Source of the DNA: Desulfatiglans anilini DSM 4660
GTDB lineage: Bacteria > Desulfobacterota > DSM-4660 > Desulfatiglandales > Desulfatiglandaceae
Reading direction: 5' to 3'
Assembly (NCBI RefSeq): GCF_000422285.1
Contig: NZ_AULM01000009.1
Span: forward strand, 1-64,000
DNA: 64,000 nucleotides
A program made the translations under genes and the position numbers. Under the pieces are notes generated by a model. That model searched no databases. It was not told the origin of the DNA and saw only the letters and a program-made list of their open reading frames with translations. Positions 9,792 through 19,600 of this stretch are shown here, in pieces (the first letter of the stretch is position 1; every line of letters begins with the position of its first letter).

Positions 9792-10478
9792 TTACGTCTC
9801 CTCTCGTTGTGGATCCTCGTTTTCCATGGCCGCCGCGATATAGACCGCGGCCAGCACGCTGAAGATATAGGCCTGCACAAGGCCCGTCAAAAGACCCAGG
9901 AGCTGCATCAGAACCGGGAAGACCAGCGGGGCGATCGCGAGGAGGATCGCCCCGATCATGGTTCCGCTCATGACGTTGCCGAAAAGCCGCACCGCCAGCG
10001 CCAGCGTTCGGCTCAATTCACCGATGATGTTGAAAGGCAGCATGAAAAAGGTCGGGCGGAGGTAATTAGCGAGATAGCGGCCAAGGCCCACACGGGCGAT
10101 GCCGTAGGCCGGCACTGCGACGAACACCAGCACGGCCAGGGCGGCCGTCGTGGAAAGGGACCCCGTCGGGGGTCTGAATCCCGGCACGACGCTCAGCACA
10201 TTGCAGAGGGCGATGAAAAGAAACAGCGTCCCCACGAAGGGCAGGAACCCCCGCGGCTGGCGCGGGCTGATGTCATCGAGCTGCTGCCTGACGCCCGAGA
10301 CCACGGTCTCCAGGAGGTTCTGCCAGCGGGGGATCCGGTCGCCGGTGCTCAGGCGCCGCGTCACCAGCCAGGAACCGAGGGTGAGCACCAGCATCACCAG
10401 CCAGGTGTAAAGCAGGGTGGCGTTCACCTCGAACCCCCCGATCCGCAGCATTACAACCAGATCAGGACTGATTTCCAT
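9792..10478 (-). CDS. atpB: N-type rotary ATPase, a subunit (ion channel)
   Basis: The 228-aa polytopic membrane protein forms the ion half-channels against the c ring. The conserved arginine helix is visible as ELSRTLALAVRLFGNVMSGTM, with the essential Arg in LAVRLFGN. The C-terminal GLLTGLVQAYIFSVLAAVYI helix is also typical. The frame could open at 10547, but the ATG at 10478 gives the normal N terminus. Its start lies within the last 17 bases of atpR, and atpE follows after two bases. The order a-c-b matches the usual Fo arrangement. Confidence 0.93.
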   Translation of the reverse strand: MEISPDLVVMLRIGGFEVNATLLYTWLVMLVLTLGSWLVTRRLSTGDRIPRWQNLLETVVSGVRQQLDDISPRQPRGFLPFVGTLFLFIALCNVLSVVPGFRPPTGSLSTTAALAVLVFVAVPAYGIARVGLGRYLANYLRPTFFMLPFNIIGELSRTLALAVRLFGNVMSGTMIGAILLAIAPLVFPVLMQLLGLLTGLVQAYIFSVLAAVYIAAAMENEDPQREET

Positions 10479-10767
10479 GGCTCTTTTTTCCGATGGCGGT
10501 ATAGACCCAGCGGCTGACCAGGAACCGCGCGATGAAAAACCCGACAAAGGTAACCAGAAAACCGATGAAACTGCGCCGCAGCACCAGCCAGAACGCCATC
10601 AGGGCGACGCTGACACGGATCACATAGCTCAGCCCGAGAAAGATCTTGGGGCTCGACCTCCGCGGCAGGCGGCGGAGGGTCCAATACAGGCCGCCGAAAT
10701 AGAAGAAGCCGACCACCCAGCCCCACAGGAGCCAGACCGCTAAAGCAAAAAGATCAACGGAGCCCAT
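10462..10767 (-). CDS. atpR: N-ATPase accessory membrane subunit AtpR
   Basis: The 101-aa protein has three predicted membrane helices (about 5-28, 43-65 and 66-88) and the family-like GGLYWTLRRLP element after the first. AtpR is a hallmark of N-ATPase operons and is absent from ordinary F-ATPases. Its role is unproven; it has been suggested to contribute to the membrane sector or rotor assembly. It overlaps AtpQ upstream by about 14 bases and atpB downstream by 17, so the membrane-sector genes look translationally coupled. Confidence 0.88.
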   Translation of the reverse strand: MGSVDLFALAVWLLWGWVVGFFYFGGLYWTLRRLPRRSSPKIFLGLSYVIRVSVALMAFWLVLRRSFIGFLVTFVGFFIARFLVSRWVYTAIGKKSHGNQS

Positions 10768-11080
10768 CTTCCCGCTCTTCGTTGATGGCCTTGCGTTCGC
10801 GATTGACCCAGAACCAGGCGTTCAGACATCCGACGATCAGCCCGATCACCAGGAGCATCAAGGTCCACGAATAAGGTCCAGGCCACTTGAGATCGATCCA
10901 GATCCCCAGAAAAACGAAAACGACCGTCGGAACGGAGACCGACCAGCCCACGATGCCGAACATCCCCAGGCCGAACCACACCCCCTGCGGGCGGTGCTTC
11001 TCCGCCCTCAGCTTGCGCTTCTCCCGGAGTCCGACTTCATCCGGAAAGCGATTCGGCCCCTTTTCGATCGGATCAGACAT
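10754..11080 (-). CDS. atpQ: N-ATPase accessory subunit AtpQ (AtpZ/AtpI-like)
   Basis: The 108-aa protein has a basic, hydrophilic N terminus (to about residue 32) and two membrane helices, the first containing GIVGWSVSVPTVVFVFLGIW and the second LLVIGLIVGCLNAWFW. This is the AtpZ-like accessory protein in second or third position of N-ATPase operons; AtpI/AtpZ relatives help c-ring assembly or ion uptake. The ATG at 11080 is preferred to a TTG three codons upstream. The start overlaps the atpC stop by eight bases. Confidence 0.85.
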   Translation of the reverse strand: MSDPIEKGPNRFPDEVGLREKRKLRAEKHRPQGVWFGLGMFGIVGWSVSVPTVVFVFLGIWIDLKWPGPYSWTLMLLVIGLIVGCLNAWFWVNRERKAINEEREDGLR

Positions 11081-11477
11081 TTTTCCCAAACGTTACAAAC
11101 CTTCGCACGAAATCGGCCTCGAGCCGCGCCACGGCGGAGCGGGTCCTGCGCTCCCGATCGTCCACCACCGCGATCATCTCCTCGACCGACTGCTTCAACG
11201 CCCCCAATTCACCTTTGACCGCCATCCGGGCGGCGATCTGCACCTCGCGGCCCTGCTTCACCAGAATCCCTTCGTCGAGTGCCAGAAACGTCCTTCCGCC
11301 TTCGAACTCCTCGTAGGAAAAAATCCCGGGCACCAGAACCGCCGCCAGATCGAGATGGCGCGGCAGGATGCCGAAGGCCCCGTCGGGACCTTCGGCCGTG
11401 ATCTTCCTCACGACCTTGTCGAGGAAAAGACCGCTCGGTTCGTGGATCCTCAGGCGCATGCCCTTGTCATCAGCCAT
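11073..11477 (-). CDS. atpC: N-type rotary ATPase, epsilon subunit
   Basis: The 134-aa protein has the epsilon N-terminal beta sandwich: a GxFGILPxHxDLxAxLxPG element is visible at about 34-51 (GAFGILPRHLDL). A C-terminal helical hairpin follows. It couples the gamma stalk to the c ring and can inhibit ATP hydrolysis. Its place right after atpD and ahead of the Q/R accessory genes is the N-ATPase order and differs from most F-type operons, where atpC is last. The ATG at 11477 lies about 30 bases after the atpD stop. Confidence 0.9.
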   Translation of the reverse strand: MADDKGMRLRIHEPSGLFLDKVVRKITAEGPDGAFGILPRHLDLAAVLVPGIFSYEEFEGGRTFLALDEGILVKQGREVQIAARMAVKGELGALKQSVEEMIAVVDDRERRTRSAVARLEADFVRRFVTFGKNV

Positions 11478-11509
11478 GATTCAATTTTCACACTCCCGCA
11501 CCCGCAGCT

Positions 11510-13283
<1,774 letters not shown>

Positions 13284-13313
13284 TAAGGGGCATACGACTG
13301 CACCGCCGGCCGC

Positions 13314-13535
13314 CTAGAGTCCGCTTTCGCTTCGGCCGGATCTTCTTTTTTGACGCCATGCCGCAGAGGCATATCCCAGGCCGAACCCAATCAGCAGCAC
13401 CAGCGGCAGCAGCAGGATCTGAGACATGGAGATCTCCCAGAAATAAAGGCGCAAAGTGATCACCTGCGTGTTCTGGAACAGAAAGACAACAATGAGAACC
13501 ACCAGAACGATGGCCGCAATCCACTTCGGTTTCAT
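13314..13535 (-). CDS. LapA-domain (DUF1049) small inner-membrane protein
   Basis: The 73-aa protein has two membrane helices: IAAIVLVVLIVVFLFQNTQ (about 5-23), then, after LRLYFWEISMS, the second helix ILLLPLVLLIGFGLGYAS. The FQNTQ...L.LYFWEISMS signature is that of the LapA/DUF1049 family. In E. coli LapA works with LapB in lipopolysaccharide assembly control; no lapB is adjacent, so the role here is inferred from family only. The ATG at 13535 has a strong GGGGGAAAG site upstream. The C terminus is short and basic. Confidence 0.8.
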   Translation of the reverse strand: MKPKWIAAIVLVVLIVVFLFQNTQVITLRLYFWEISMSQILLLPLVLLIGFGLGYASAAWRQKRRSGRSESGL

Positions 13536-13677
13536 ATGGTCTTTCCCCCGGCGTTCAGATCGATGCGCTTCTTGAAAACCCTTTTTCACCTTAAAACTTT
13601 CAGTCGGTTCTTGTAAAGAAGTTCCGGGCTACGAATCCCCACGGCTCGCCCGGAAAATGCGCCTCCGAGGCATCGCA

Positions 13678-13705
13678 TTGAGATATGGGGACGATGTGCT
13701 ATAAT
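13678..13705 (+). promoter_or_regulatory. Sigma-70 promoter for the glycosyltransferase pair
   Basis: The -35 box TTGAGA (13678-13683) and a perfect -10 box TATAAT (13700-13705) are separated by 16 bases. The predicted transcript starts near 13712, about 38 bases before the ATG at 13750, with AAAGGAG in between. This is the best match to a housekeeping promoter that I found in the window. Confidence 0.75.
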
Positions 13706-13749
13706 GATGTGATCTGTTTCCATGGATTACAATGAAAGGAGACCACCGC

Positions 13750-14991
13750 ATGAGCTACAACACGGCCCTCAGGGCTTACACCGCCAAGCGCATCGAAGAG
13801 ATCGGCTCGGCTGACATCCTTGTGGGGATCCCCTGCTTCAACAACGACAAAACAATCGGGCACGTCATCCAGATGGTCACCCATGGACTGGCGGCCCATT
13901 ACCAGGACAAGCGCAGCGTCATTTTCATCGCCGACGGCGGTTCCACGGACGACAGCCGCGAGGCCGCGCGCGAGTTCGAGATCAAACCCTGGCAGGAAAA
14001 AATCGTCTCCATCTACCGCGGCCCGGGAGGCAAAGGCTCCGCTCTCAGATCGTTGTTCGAAGCCGCCTATCGGCTCAAGGTCAAGGCCTGTGCGATGGTG
14101 GATTCGGACCTGAGAAGCATCACCCCGGACTGGGTCAAATATCTCATCGATCCCGTCCTCGAAAAAGGCTATCAGTTCGTGGCCCCCGTCTATGTCCGGC
14201 ACAAATGGGACGGAACCATCACCAACAACATCGTCTACAACCTGACACGGGCCCTGTACGGGAAACGCATCCGGCAGCCCATCGGCGGCGACTTCGCCCT
14301 GTCACGCGACGTGGCCAAATACTACATCGACCAGGACGTCTGGGACACGGATGTCGCCCGTTTCGGCATCGACATCTGGATGACCGTCAGCGCCGTGACA
14401 CGCGGGTTTCGGATCTGCCAGTCGAACCTGGGGGTCAAGATCCATGACGCAAAGGACCCTGGACAACACCTTGGTCCGATGTTCCGCCAGGTCCTCTCCG
14501 CCCTCTTCTCGAGCATGGAGGCGAACGAGGCCTTCTGGAAGCAGATCAAGGGCAGCAAGCCCCTCGAGATCTTCGGCTTCCAGGAAAAATTCGAGCCGGA
14601 GCCGGTCACGGTGAATCTGGATGGATTGATCGAGCTTTTCAGGACGGGATACGCCCAGTTTTCCCCGCTCTGGAAGGATATCCTGAGCGAACCGTCCTTC
14701 GAAGAGATCTCCAAGGCCGCGAAGATGGACCCGAAGCATTTCCACCTGCCGACCGAGGCATGGGTCCGCATCCTCTACGAACTGGCCGCGACTTTCCACG
14801 CATGGACCATCAACCGAAGGAAACTGCTGGACCTCATGACCCCGCTCTATTTTGCGCGGGTGGCCTCCTTCGTCCTGGAAAGCTGGGACATGTCGTCGGA
14901 CGAGGCCGAAGAACTGGTCGAGGAGCAGGCCGTCAAATTCGAGGAGCAGAAGGACTACCTGATCCATCTCTGGGACGAAAAGTCTGCTTGA
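13750..14991 (+). CDS. GT-A glycosyltransferase, probable glucosylglycerate synthase-like
   Basis: The 413-aa cytoplasmic protein has an N-terminal nucleotide-sugar transferase fold: GIPCFNNDKTIGHV (about 27-40), FIADGGSTDDS, the metal-binding CAMVDSDLRS and the acceptor segment QPIGGDFALS. The all-helical C-terminal third resembles glucosylglycerate and mannosylglycerate synthases. Those enzymes make compatible solutes from a sugar nucleotide and glycerate. The start at 13750 follows AAAGGAG and the promoter at 13678-13705. A related glycosyltransferase follows after 19 bases. Sugar donor and acceptor cannot be fixed from sequence; a general family 2 transferase is the alternative. Confidence 0.65.
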   Translation: MSYNTALRAYTAKRIEEIGSADILVGIPCFNNDKTIGHVIQMVTHGLAAHYQDKRSVIFIADGGSTDDSREAAREFEIKPWQEKIVSIYRGPGGKGSALRSLFEAAYRLKVKACAMVDSDLRSITPDWVKYLIDPVLEKGYQFVAPVYVRHKWDGTITNNIVYNLTRALYGKRIRQPIGGDFALSRDVAKYYIDQDVWDTDVARFGIDIWMTVSAVTRGFRICQSNLGVKIHDAKDPGQHLGPMFRQVLSALFSSMEANEAFWKQIKGSKPLEIFGFQEKFEPEPVTVNLDGLIELFRTGYAQFSPLWKDILSEPSFEEISKAAKMDPKHFHLPTEAWVRILYELAATFHAWTINRRKLLDLMTPLYFARVASFVLESWDMSSDEAEELVEEQAVKFEEQKDYLIHLWDEKSA

Positions 14992-15010
14992 GCAAAGGAG
15001 GGATAGAACC

Positions 15011-16273
15011 ATGGCCGATTTTCATCAGGAAGGTATGATAACGACGCTGCATGGTCTTTACGAGGCCTTTGACCGTGAGGCCTATCTGTCCCGCATGGAA
15101 GAGAAACTCGAGGAGTTCGCTCGGCACGTGCGGATCAGCCTGCTGCTGCCTTCGCTCTATTCGGAGATCCAAAACCCGCCCGTCCTGGACAACATCATCA
15201 ACGAAATCAGTCAGGTCCGCTACCTGCACCACATCGTGGTCGCCCTCGGCGGTGCGCCGGAAGAGCAGAGGTTCCAGGAGGCGCGTGAATACTTCGGGCG
15301 GTTGGCTGCACCCGGCCGCGAGGTCAAGGTGGTCTGGGTCGACGGACCGCGCATCCAGCAGATACTCCAGGAGATCGAGGCTCGGGCCATCCGGACTGGG
15401 GTGCAGGGAAAGGGGCAATCCGTGTGGATCGCCCTGGGATATCTCCTGGCAAAGGAGTCGTCGGACGTCATCGCCCTGCATGACTGCGATATCGTGACCT
15501 ACAACCGCCTGCTCCTGGCGCGCCTGATCGAACCGATCGCCAACCTCAACACCGATTTCGAATTCTGCAAAGGGTATTACGCCCGCATCTCCCCCGCGGA
15601 CCGTGTCATGAAAGGAAGAGTGACGCGCCTTTTCGTGACCCCGTTCGTGGACGCCATGGCACGCATCATGCGGGATCGCGGCTACATTCAGATGGAGCGG
15701 TTCTTCCGATATCACGGGACGTTCAACTACCCCCTGGCCGGTGAATTCTGCTTCACCAGCAACATCGCCCGGGGGATCAACATCGCCTACGATTGGGGCC
15801 TGGAGGTCGCCACCCTGTCCGAAGTTTACCACCGCCTCATCCTGCGCAAGGTGGCCCAGATCGATCTGGTGCCGAACTACGAGCATAAGCACCAGGACCT
15901 CTCGCCCGAAGACAAGTCCAAGGGGCTCCACCGCATGGTCGTCGACATCGCGAAATTCTATCTTACCTATATGCGCTCGCACGGCATCCCCCTCGACGAC
16001 GCCTTCGTGGACATGATGCTTCACACCTATTACCAGCGGGCGCTCGATTTTATCAAGAGCTACGGGGACGACGCCCAGGTGAACGACCTGCATTTCGACC
16101 GCTATGAAGAAGAGCTGACGGCCCAATACTTCCGGGGCTTCCTCTGGACCGCGTGGGAGCAGAGCAAGGGGCCCTACGAGAGCAGCCTGATCCCGTCGTG
16201 GAACCGGGTGAGTTTCAGCGTCCCGGACATTTACCGCCGACTGGTGGAAGCCGTCGAGGCCGACAACCGCTGA
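15011..16273 (+). CDS. GT-A glycosyltransferase, probable glucosyl-3-phosphoglycerate synthase-like
   Basis: The 420-aa protein has the layout of GT81-type GpgS enzymes: GKGQSVW, the metal site ALHDCDIVTY, KGYYARISP, GRVTRLFVTPFVDA and PLAGEFCFT, followed by YDWGLEVATLSEVY. The same order is seen in mycobacterial GpgS. GpgS transfers glucose to 3-phosphoglycerate as the first step to glucosylglycerate, a compatible solute and methylglucose lipopolysaccharide primer. No GpgP-like phosphatase is adjacent, but the neighbouring synthase-like gene could bypass it. AAAGGAGGG upstream fixes the start; it is co-transcribed with the preceding gene. Confidence 0.65.
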   Translation: MADFHQEGMITTLHGLYEAFDREAYLSRMEEKLEEFARHVRISLLLPSLYSEIQNPPVLDNIINEISQVRYLHHIVVALGGAPEEQRFQEAREYFGRLAAPGREVKVVWVDGPRIQQILQEIEARAIRTGVQGKGQSVWIALGYLLAKESSDVIALHDCDIVTYNRLLLARLIEPIANLNTDFEFCKGYYARISPADRVMKGRVTRLFVTPFVDAMARIMRDRGYIQMERFFRYHGTFNYPLAGEFCFTSNIARGINIAYDWGLEVATLSEVYHRLILRKVAQIDLVPNYEHKHQDLSPEDKSKGLHRMVVDIAKFYLTYMRSHGIPLDDAFVDMMLHTYYQRALDFIKSYGDDAQVNDLHFDRYEEELTAQYFRGFLWTAWEQSKGPYESSLIPSWNRVSFSVPDIYRRLVEAVEADNR

Positions 16274-16520
16274 AAAGGCGAGGCGGCAGGGCCCCTTCGA
16301 AAAACCAAGGCAGATTTGTTTCAGCCACGGTCGTAAACACACGATCATCAAGGCTGATATTTTCGGGTTTTGGACCTCGGGTCTGAGGAAGCGATGCCCA
16401 TCTCGCCGGTTTCCGCTTCTTCCCGGACCGCGCCGACGCGGCGGCCCCGACTGACCGGCCTTCCAAAACAAAGCGATTTCCGGAAAAACACGCATGGGAA
16501 AAGAGAAGGAGCTATCCGCC

Positions 16521-18002
16521 ATGCCGGAAAACAGGTTGAAAGTCCTTTATCTGACTCCGGAGGCTGTGCCCTTTGCGAAAACGGGCGGGCTGGCCGATGT
16601 CGCCGGGGCGCTTCCCGAGGCCCTCCACGACAGGGGAATCGACGTCAGGCTGATGCTTCCCTGCTACCGGGCGGTGCTGGAACAGCAGCGCGGCCTTGAA
16701 CGGGTCGCGCCTCCGTTCCGGATCGAGGTCGGAGACGTCTCCCTGGAGGCCCGGGTCTTCGGCGGGAACACCCCACAGGGCGTGCCGGTCTATTTCGTCG
16801 AGCGGGAGGACCTCTTCGACCGGCCGAACCTTTACGGCAACGACCAGGGAGACTATTACGACAATTGCGAACGCTTCACCTTCTTCGCCTACGCCTCCCT
16901 GCAGGCCCTCCACGACCTGTCTTTCCAGCCGGATATCATCCATTGCCACGACTGGCAGACAGGACTCGTGCCGGCGTTGCTGCACCGTCCTTACAGAACA
17001 GCGGATTTTTTCAGCCGGACCAAGACCGTCTTCACGATCCACAACATCGGCTACCAGGGGCTTTTTCCCCCGGCGAAACTTCATGTCACCGGGCTGCCTG
17101 GGGGCTGGTTCTACCACCCCGAAGGTCTCGAGTATTGGGGAAATCTGAGCTTTCTCAAATCCGGCATCGTCTATGCCGATGCCCTGACGACGGTAAGTCC
17201 TACCTACGCCGGCGAAATCCAGACGGCGGAATACGGCCGCGGCATGGAGGGAATCCTCTCCCGCCGGCGGGATGCCCTTTACGGCATCCTCAACGGCGTC
17301 GATTACCGGGTCTGGGATCCCGCAACAGACACCCATCTCCCGGCTCGCTACGACATCACAGAGCGCTCCGGCAAGGCCGTCTGCAAGGCCGCCCTGATCG
17401 AGGAGGCCGGGCTCGACCGGGGCTTGCTCCGCCAGCCGCTCCTCGCCATGATCTCCAGACTGGACAACCAGAAAGGGCTCGATCTGCTCCTCGTCGTCCT
17501 GGACCGTCTGCTCGAGAGGGATACGGGTCTCATCATCCTCGGATCGGGCGATCCTCGCATTCAGTCTGGCCTGGAGGAAGCGGTCACACGCTTCCCCGGA
17601 CGAATGGCCCTTCGGACGGGGTTCGACGACCCCCTCGCGCACCGCATCATGGCCGGGGCCGATCTCTTTTTGATCCCTTCGAGATACGAGCCCTGCGGCC
17701 TCACCCAAATGTATGCCCTCAAGTACGGAACGGTTCCCGTCGTCCGCGCCACGGGGGGTCTCCAGGACACGATTGCACCGTTCGAACGGGATACGGGGCG
17801 GGGAAACGGTTTTACCTTTTCCGCATACGCGCCGGAGGCCTTCTTCGATGCGATTCTCCAGGCCCTTTCCCTCTTCAGCGAACCCGGCCATTGGGCACGC
17901 CTCCAATCGAACGGCATGGCCGCCGATTTCTCCTGGGCGCGTTCGGCCGGGCTCTACCTTGAGCTGTACGAAGGACTCCTCGGAAAATCGAGTGGCGGAT
18001 GA
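16521..18002 (+). CDS. glgA: Glycogen synthase (ADP-glucose type)
   Basis: The 493-aa GT5 enzyme elongates alpha-1,4-glucan from ADP-glucose. The N-terminal ADP-glucose loop is PFAKTGGLADVAGALP (about 15-30); HCHDWQTGLVPALL, TIHNIGYQG and YGILNGVDYRVWDPATD follow; the C-terminal donor site is PSRYEPCGLTQMYALKYG with ATGGL(Q/R)DT. The length matches the family. The ATG at 16521 is chosen over 16494 because GAAGGAG lies nine bases upstream. It pairs functionally with GlgC at 3.3-4.6 kb. The 250-base gap upstream holds no gene. Confidence 0.95.
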   Translation: MPENRLKVLYLTPEAVPFAKTGGLADVAGALPEALHDRGIDVRLMLPCYRAVLEQQRGLERVAPPFRIEVGDVSLEARVFGGNTPQGVPVYFVEREDLFDRPNLYGNDQGDYYDNCERFTFFAYASLQALHDLSFQPDIIHCHDWQTGLVPALLHRPYRTADFFSRTKTVFTIHNIGYQGLFPPAKLHVTGLPGGWFYHPEGLEYWGNLSFLKSGIVYADALTTVSPTYAGEIQTAEYGRGMEGILSRRRDALYGILNGVDYRVWDPATDTHLPARYDITERSGKAVCKAALIEEAGLDRGLLRQPLLAMISRLDNQKGLDLLLVVLDRLLERDTGLIILGSGDPRIQSGLEEAVTRFPGRMALRTGFDDPLAHRIMAGADLFLIPSRYEPCGLTQMYALKYGTVPVVRATGGLQDTIAPFERDTGRGNGFTFSAYAPEAFFDAILQALSLFSEPGHWARLQSNGMAADFSWARSAGLYLELYEGLLGKSSGG

Positions 18003-18042
18003 GAGGCGCTTCTTGATGTCTGTGGGACCTGAAGGATCTTAG

Positions 18043-18071
18043 TTGTGCGCCATTCTTACTTGGGGTAAAAT
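18043..18071 (+). promoter_or_regulatory. Possible sigma-70 promoter upstream of cdaA
   Basis: TTGTGC (18043-18048) and TAAAAT (18066-18071) are separated by exactly 17 bases. The -10 matches at five of six positions and the -35 at three. It would leave a leader of about 160 bases before the cdaA ATG. It is supported only by consensus and spacing. Confidence 0.35.
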
Positions 18072-18238
18072 AAATCATTGTGTCCGGGCATGTCTTTTGC
18101 CTCGAGCCTCCGGCTGGCTTGCAGACTGGAGGCTCTCAGCGAGCCGTCCGCTCTTTTTCCCGATCCCGGCCCCACTGCTCCAATGCGGCCTTGAGACACT
18201 AAAAGAACCGGTCAAATGCCATCAGCCGAGGAATCCCG

Positions 18239-19441
18239 ATGCAGTTCTTCTCCATCATCACGAATCTGCGTATTCAGGATGTGCTGGACATCCTGTTCCT
18301 TACCGCCGTAACCTATTACCTTTACAGATGGTTCCGCTCCACCAAGGCCTTCAAGGCTCTCGTGGGCCTCATGGTCCTCGGAGTCGTCTATCTCGTCGCC
18401 CGCTCGTGGGGCCTTTTCCTGACGACCTGGTCATTCCAGATCCTGTGGCAGGTGTTTATCGTCCTCCTGATCATCCTCTTTCAATCGGAGATCCGGCAGG
18501 TGCTCGAACGGGTCAACCCGCTCGAGGCCATCGGTCTCAGACGCCTTTCGGCCCCCGAGAACTGGATAGCCGCCTTCGTGAAGGCGGTCTTCGCCATGTC
18601 GGCCAGGAAGATCGGGGCCCTGATCATCATCGAACGGGTGGACGCCGTCGCCGAGTGGATCACCGCGGGCCAGCCGCTGGACGCCGAACCGACACCCGAA
18701 TTGATCCTCAGCATCTTCCAGAAGGAGTCCCCGCTCCATGACGGCGCCGTCTTGATCAAGGACGGCCGGTTGAACCGGGTCGCCTGTTACCTTCCCCTGA
18801 GTCCGGATGAAGGGCTCCCCAAGGAATGGGGCACCCGCCACAGGGCTGCGCTCGGTTTGTCGGAGCGCTGCGACGCCTGGGTGATCGTGGTATCGGAGGA
18901 AAGGGGCCATGTCTCGCTGGCCCAGGGCGGGAAGATGATCCGCGTGGAGGATGAAAAGCAGTTGGCCCAGTGGGTCATCAAGGCCCTCCGGCCGCCTTCC
19001 ACGGCAGACAGGAGCTGGCCGGAGCGGTTGCAGAATCTGGTGATCAACCGCTGGCAAACCAAACTCGGGACCCTGCTGGTCGTCTCATGCCTGTGGCTTC
19101 TGCTTGCAGGGCAACAGGATTTCGAGGTGTCCTTGAGCGTCCCCATCGATCTGAAAAGCCTGCCCGCCACCGTCGAGATCGTCGAGCCGGTCAACCCCGA
19201 AATCGGAATCACGGTCCGTGGTCTGCGCAAGGATGCGAGCGTGCTGAACAAAAGCAACGTAAAGGCCGAGTTGGACCTCTCCCTGGCCCGCCCAGGAAAG
19301 CGCGCTTTTCTGATCACCCGAGACCGGGTCTATCTGCCCAACGACAGGGTCCAGGTGGTGCGCATCGAACCTTCGCGGATCGATTTCACCTTCAGGGCCG
19401 CTCCAGCGCCCCAGCCGGATGAGATCAGACCGGCCTCTTGA
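18239..19441 (+). CDS. cdaA: Diadenylate cyclase CdaA fused to a YbbR-like domain
   Basis: The 400-aa membrane enzyme makes cyclic di-AMP from two ATP. Three N-terminal helices (about 14-30, 38-55 and 65-82) precede the DAC domain, whose catalytic motifs are intact: HDGA at 167-170 and TRHRAALG at 199-206. A fourth hydrophobic helix (272-290) leads to an exported YbbR-like beta domain (about 293-386, SVPIDLKSLP). In Firmicutes CdaA and its YbbR regulator CdaR are separate proteins; here they are one chain. GAGGAA lies five bases before the ATG. C-di-AMP controls potassium and osmotic balance, which suits the solute genes upstream. Confidence 0.92.
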   Translation: MQFFSIITNLRIQDVLDILFLTAVTYYLYRWFRSTKAFKALVGLMVLGVVYLVARSWGLFLTTWSFQILWQVFIVLLIILFQSEIRQVLERVNPLEAIGLRRLSAPENWIAAFVKAVFAMSARKIGALIIIERVDAVAEWITAGQPLDAEPTPELILSIFQKESPLHDGAVLIKDGRLNRVACYLPLSPDEGLPKEWGTRHRAALGLSERCDAWVIVVSEERGHVSLAQGGKMIRVEDEKQLAQWVIKALRPPSTADRSWPERLQNLVINRWQTKLGTLLVVSCLWLLLAGQQDFEVSLSVPIDLKSLPATVEIVEPVNPEIGITVRGLRKDASVLNKSNVKAELDLSLARPGKRAFLITRDRVYLPNDRVQVVRIEPSRIDFTFRAAPAPQPDEIRPAS

Positions 19442-19463
19442 GCTGGGAACCGGCTCCCTCAGG

Positions 19464-19487
19464 AGACCCTGCGCCGTTCGCAGGTCT
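19464..19487. other. Hairpin between convergent cdaA and usp genes
   Basis: AGAC-C-CTGCG pairs with CGCAG-GTCT (one bulged C) around a five-base loop. It lies just past the cdaA stop. No T-tract follows on either strand, so it is not a classical intrinsic terminator, but it could protect or end the transcript. The remaining bases to 19600 hold nothing recognisable. Confidence 0.3.
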
Positions 19488-19600
19488 TCTCGTGCCGCCA
19501 AAGCAGCAGGTCTGCAAAAGCAAAGAGGATGCCAGGAAGCGCCTCAAAAAACACTGCTTGCATCGCTTCCCGCATCCTCTTGTTTTCTATGTGCTCAAAC

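Noticed and set aside
16274..16520. Possible further repeat fragment upstream of glgA (TTTCCGGAAA)
   Set aside because: Only a ten-base match to the repeat ends; not enough to call a copy.
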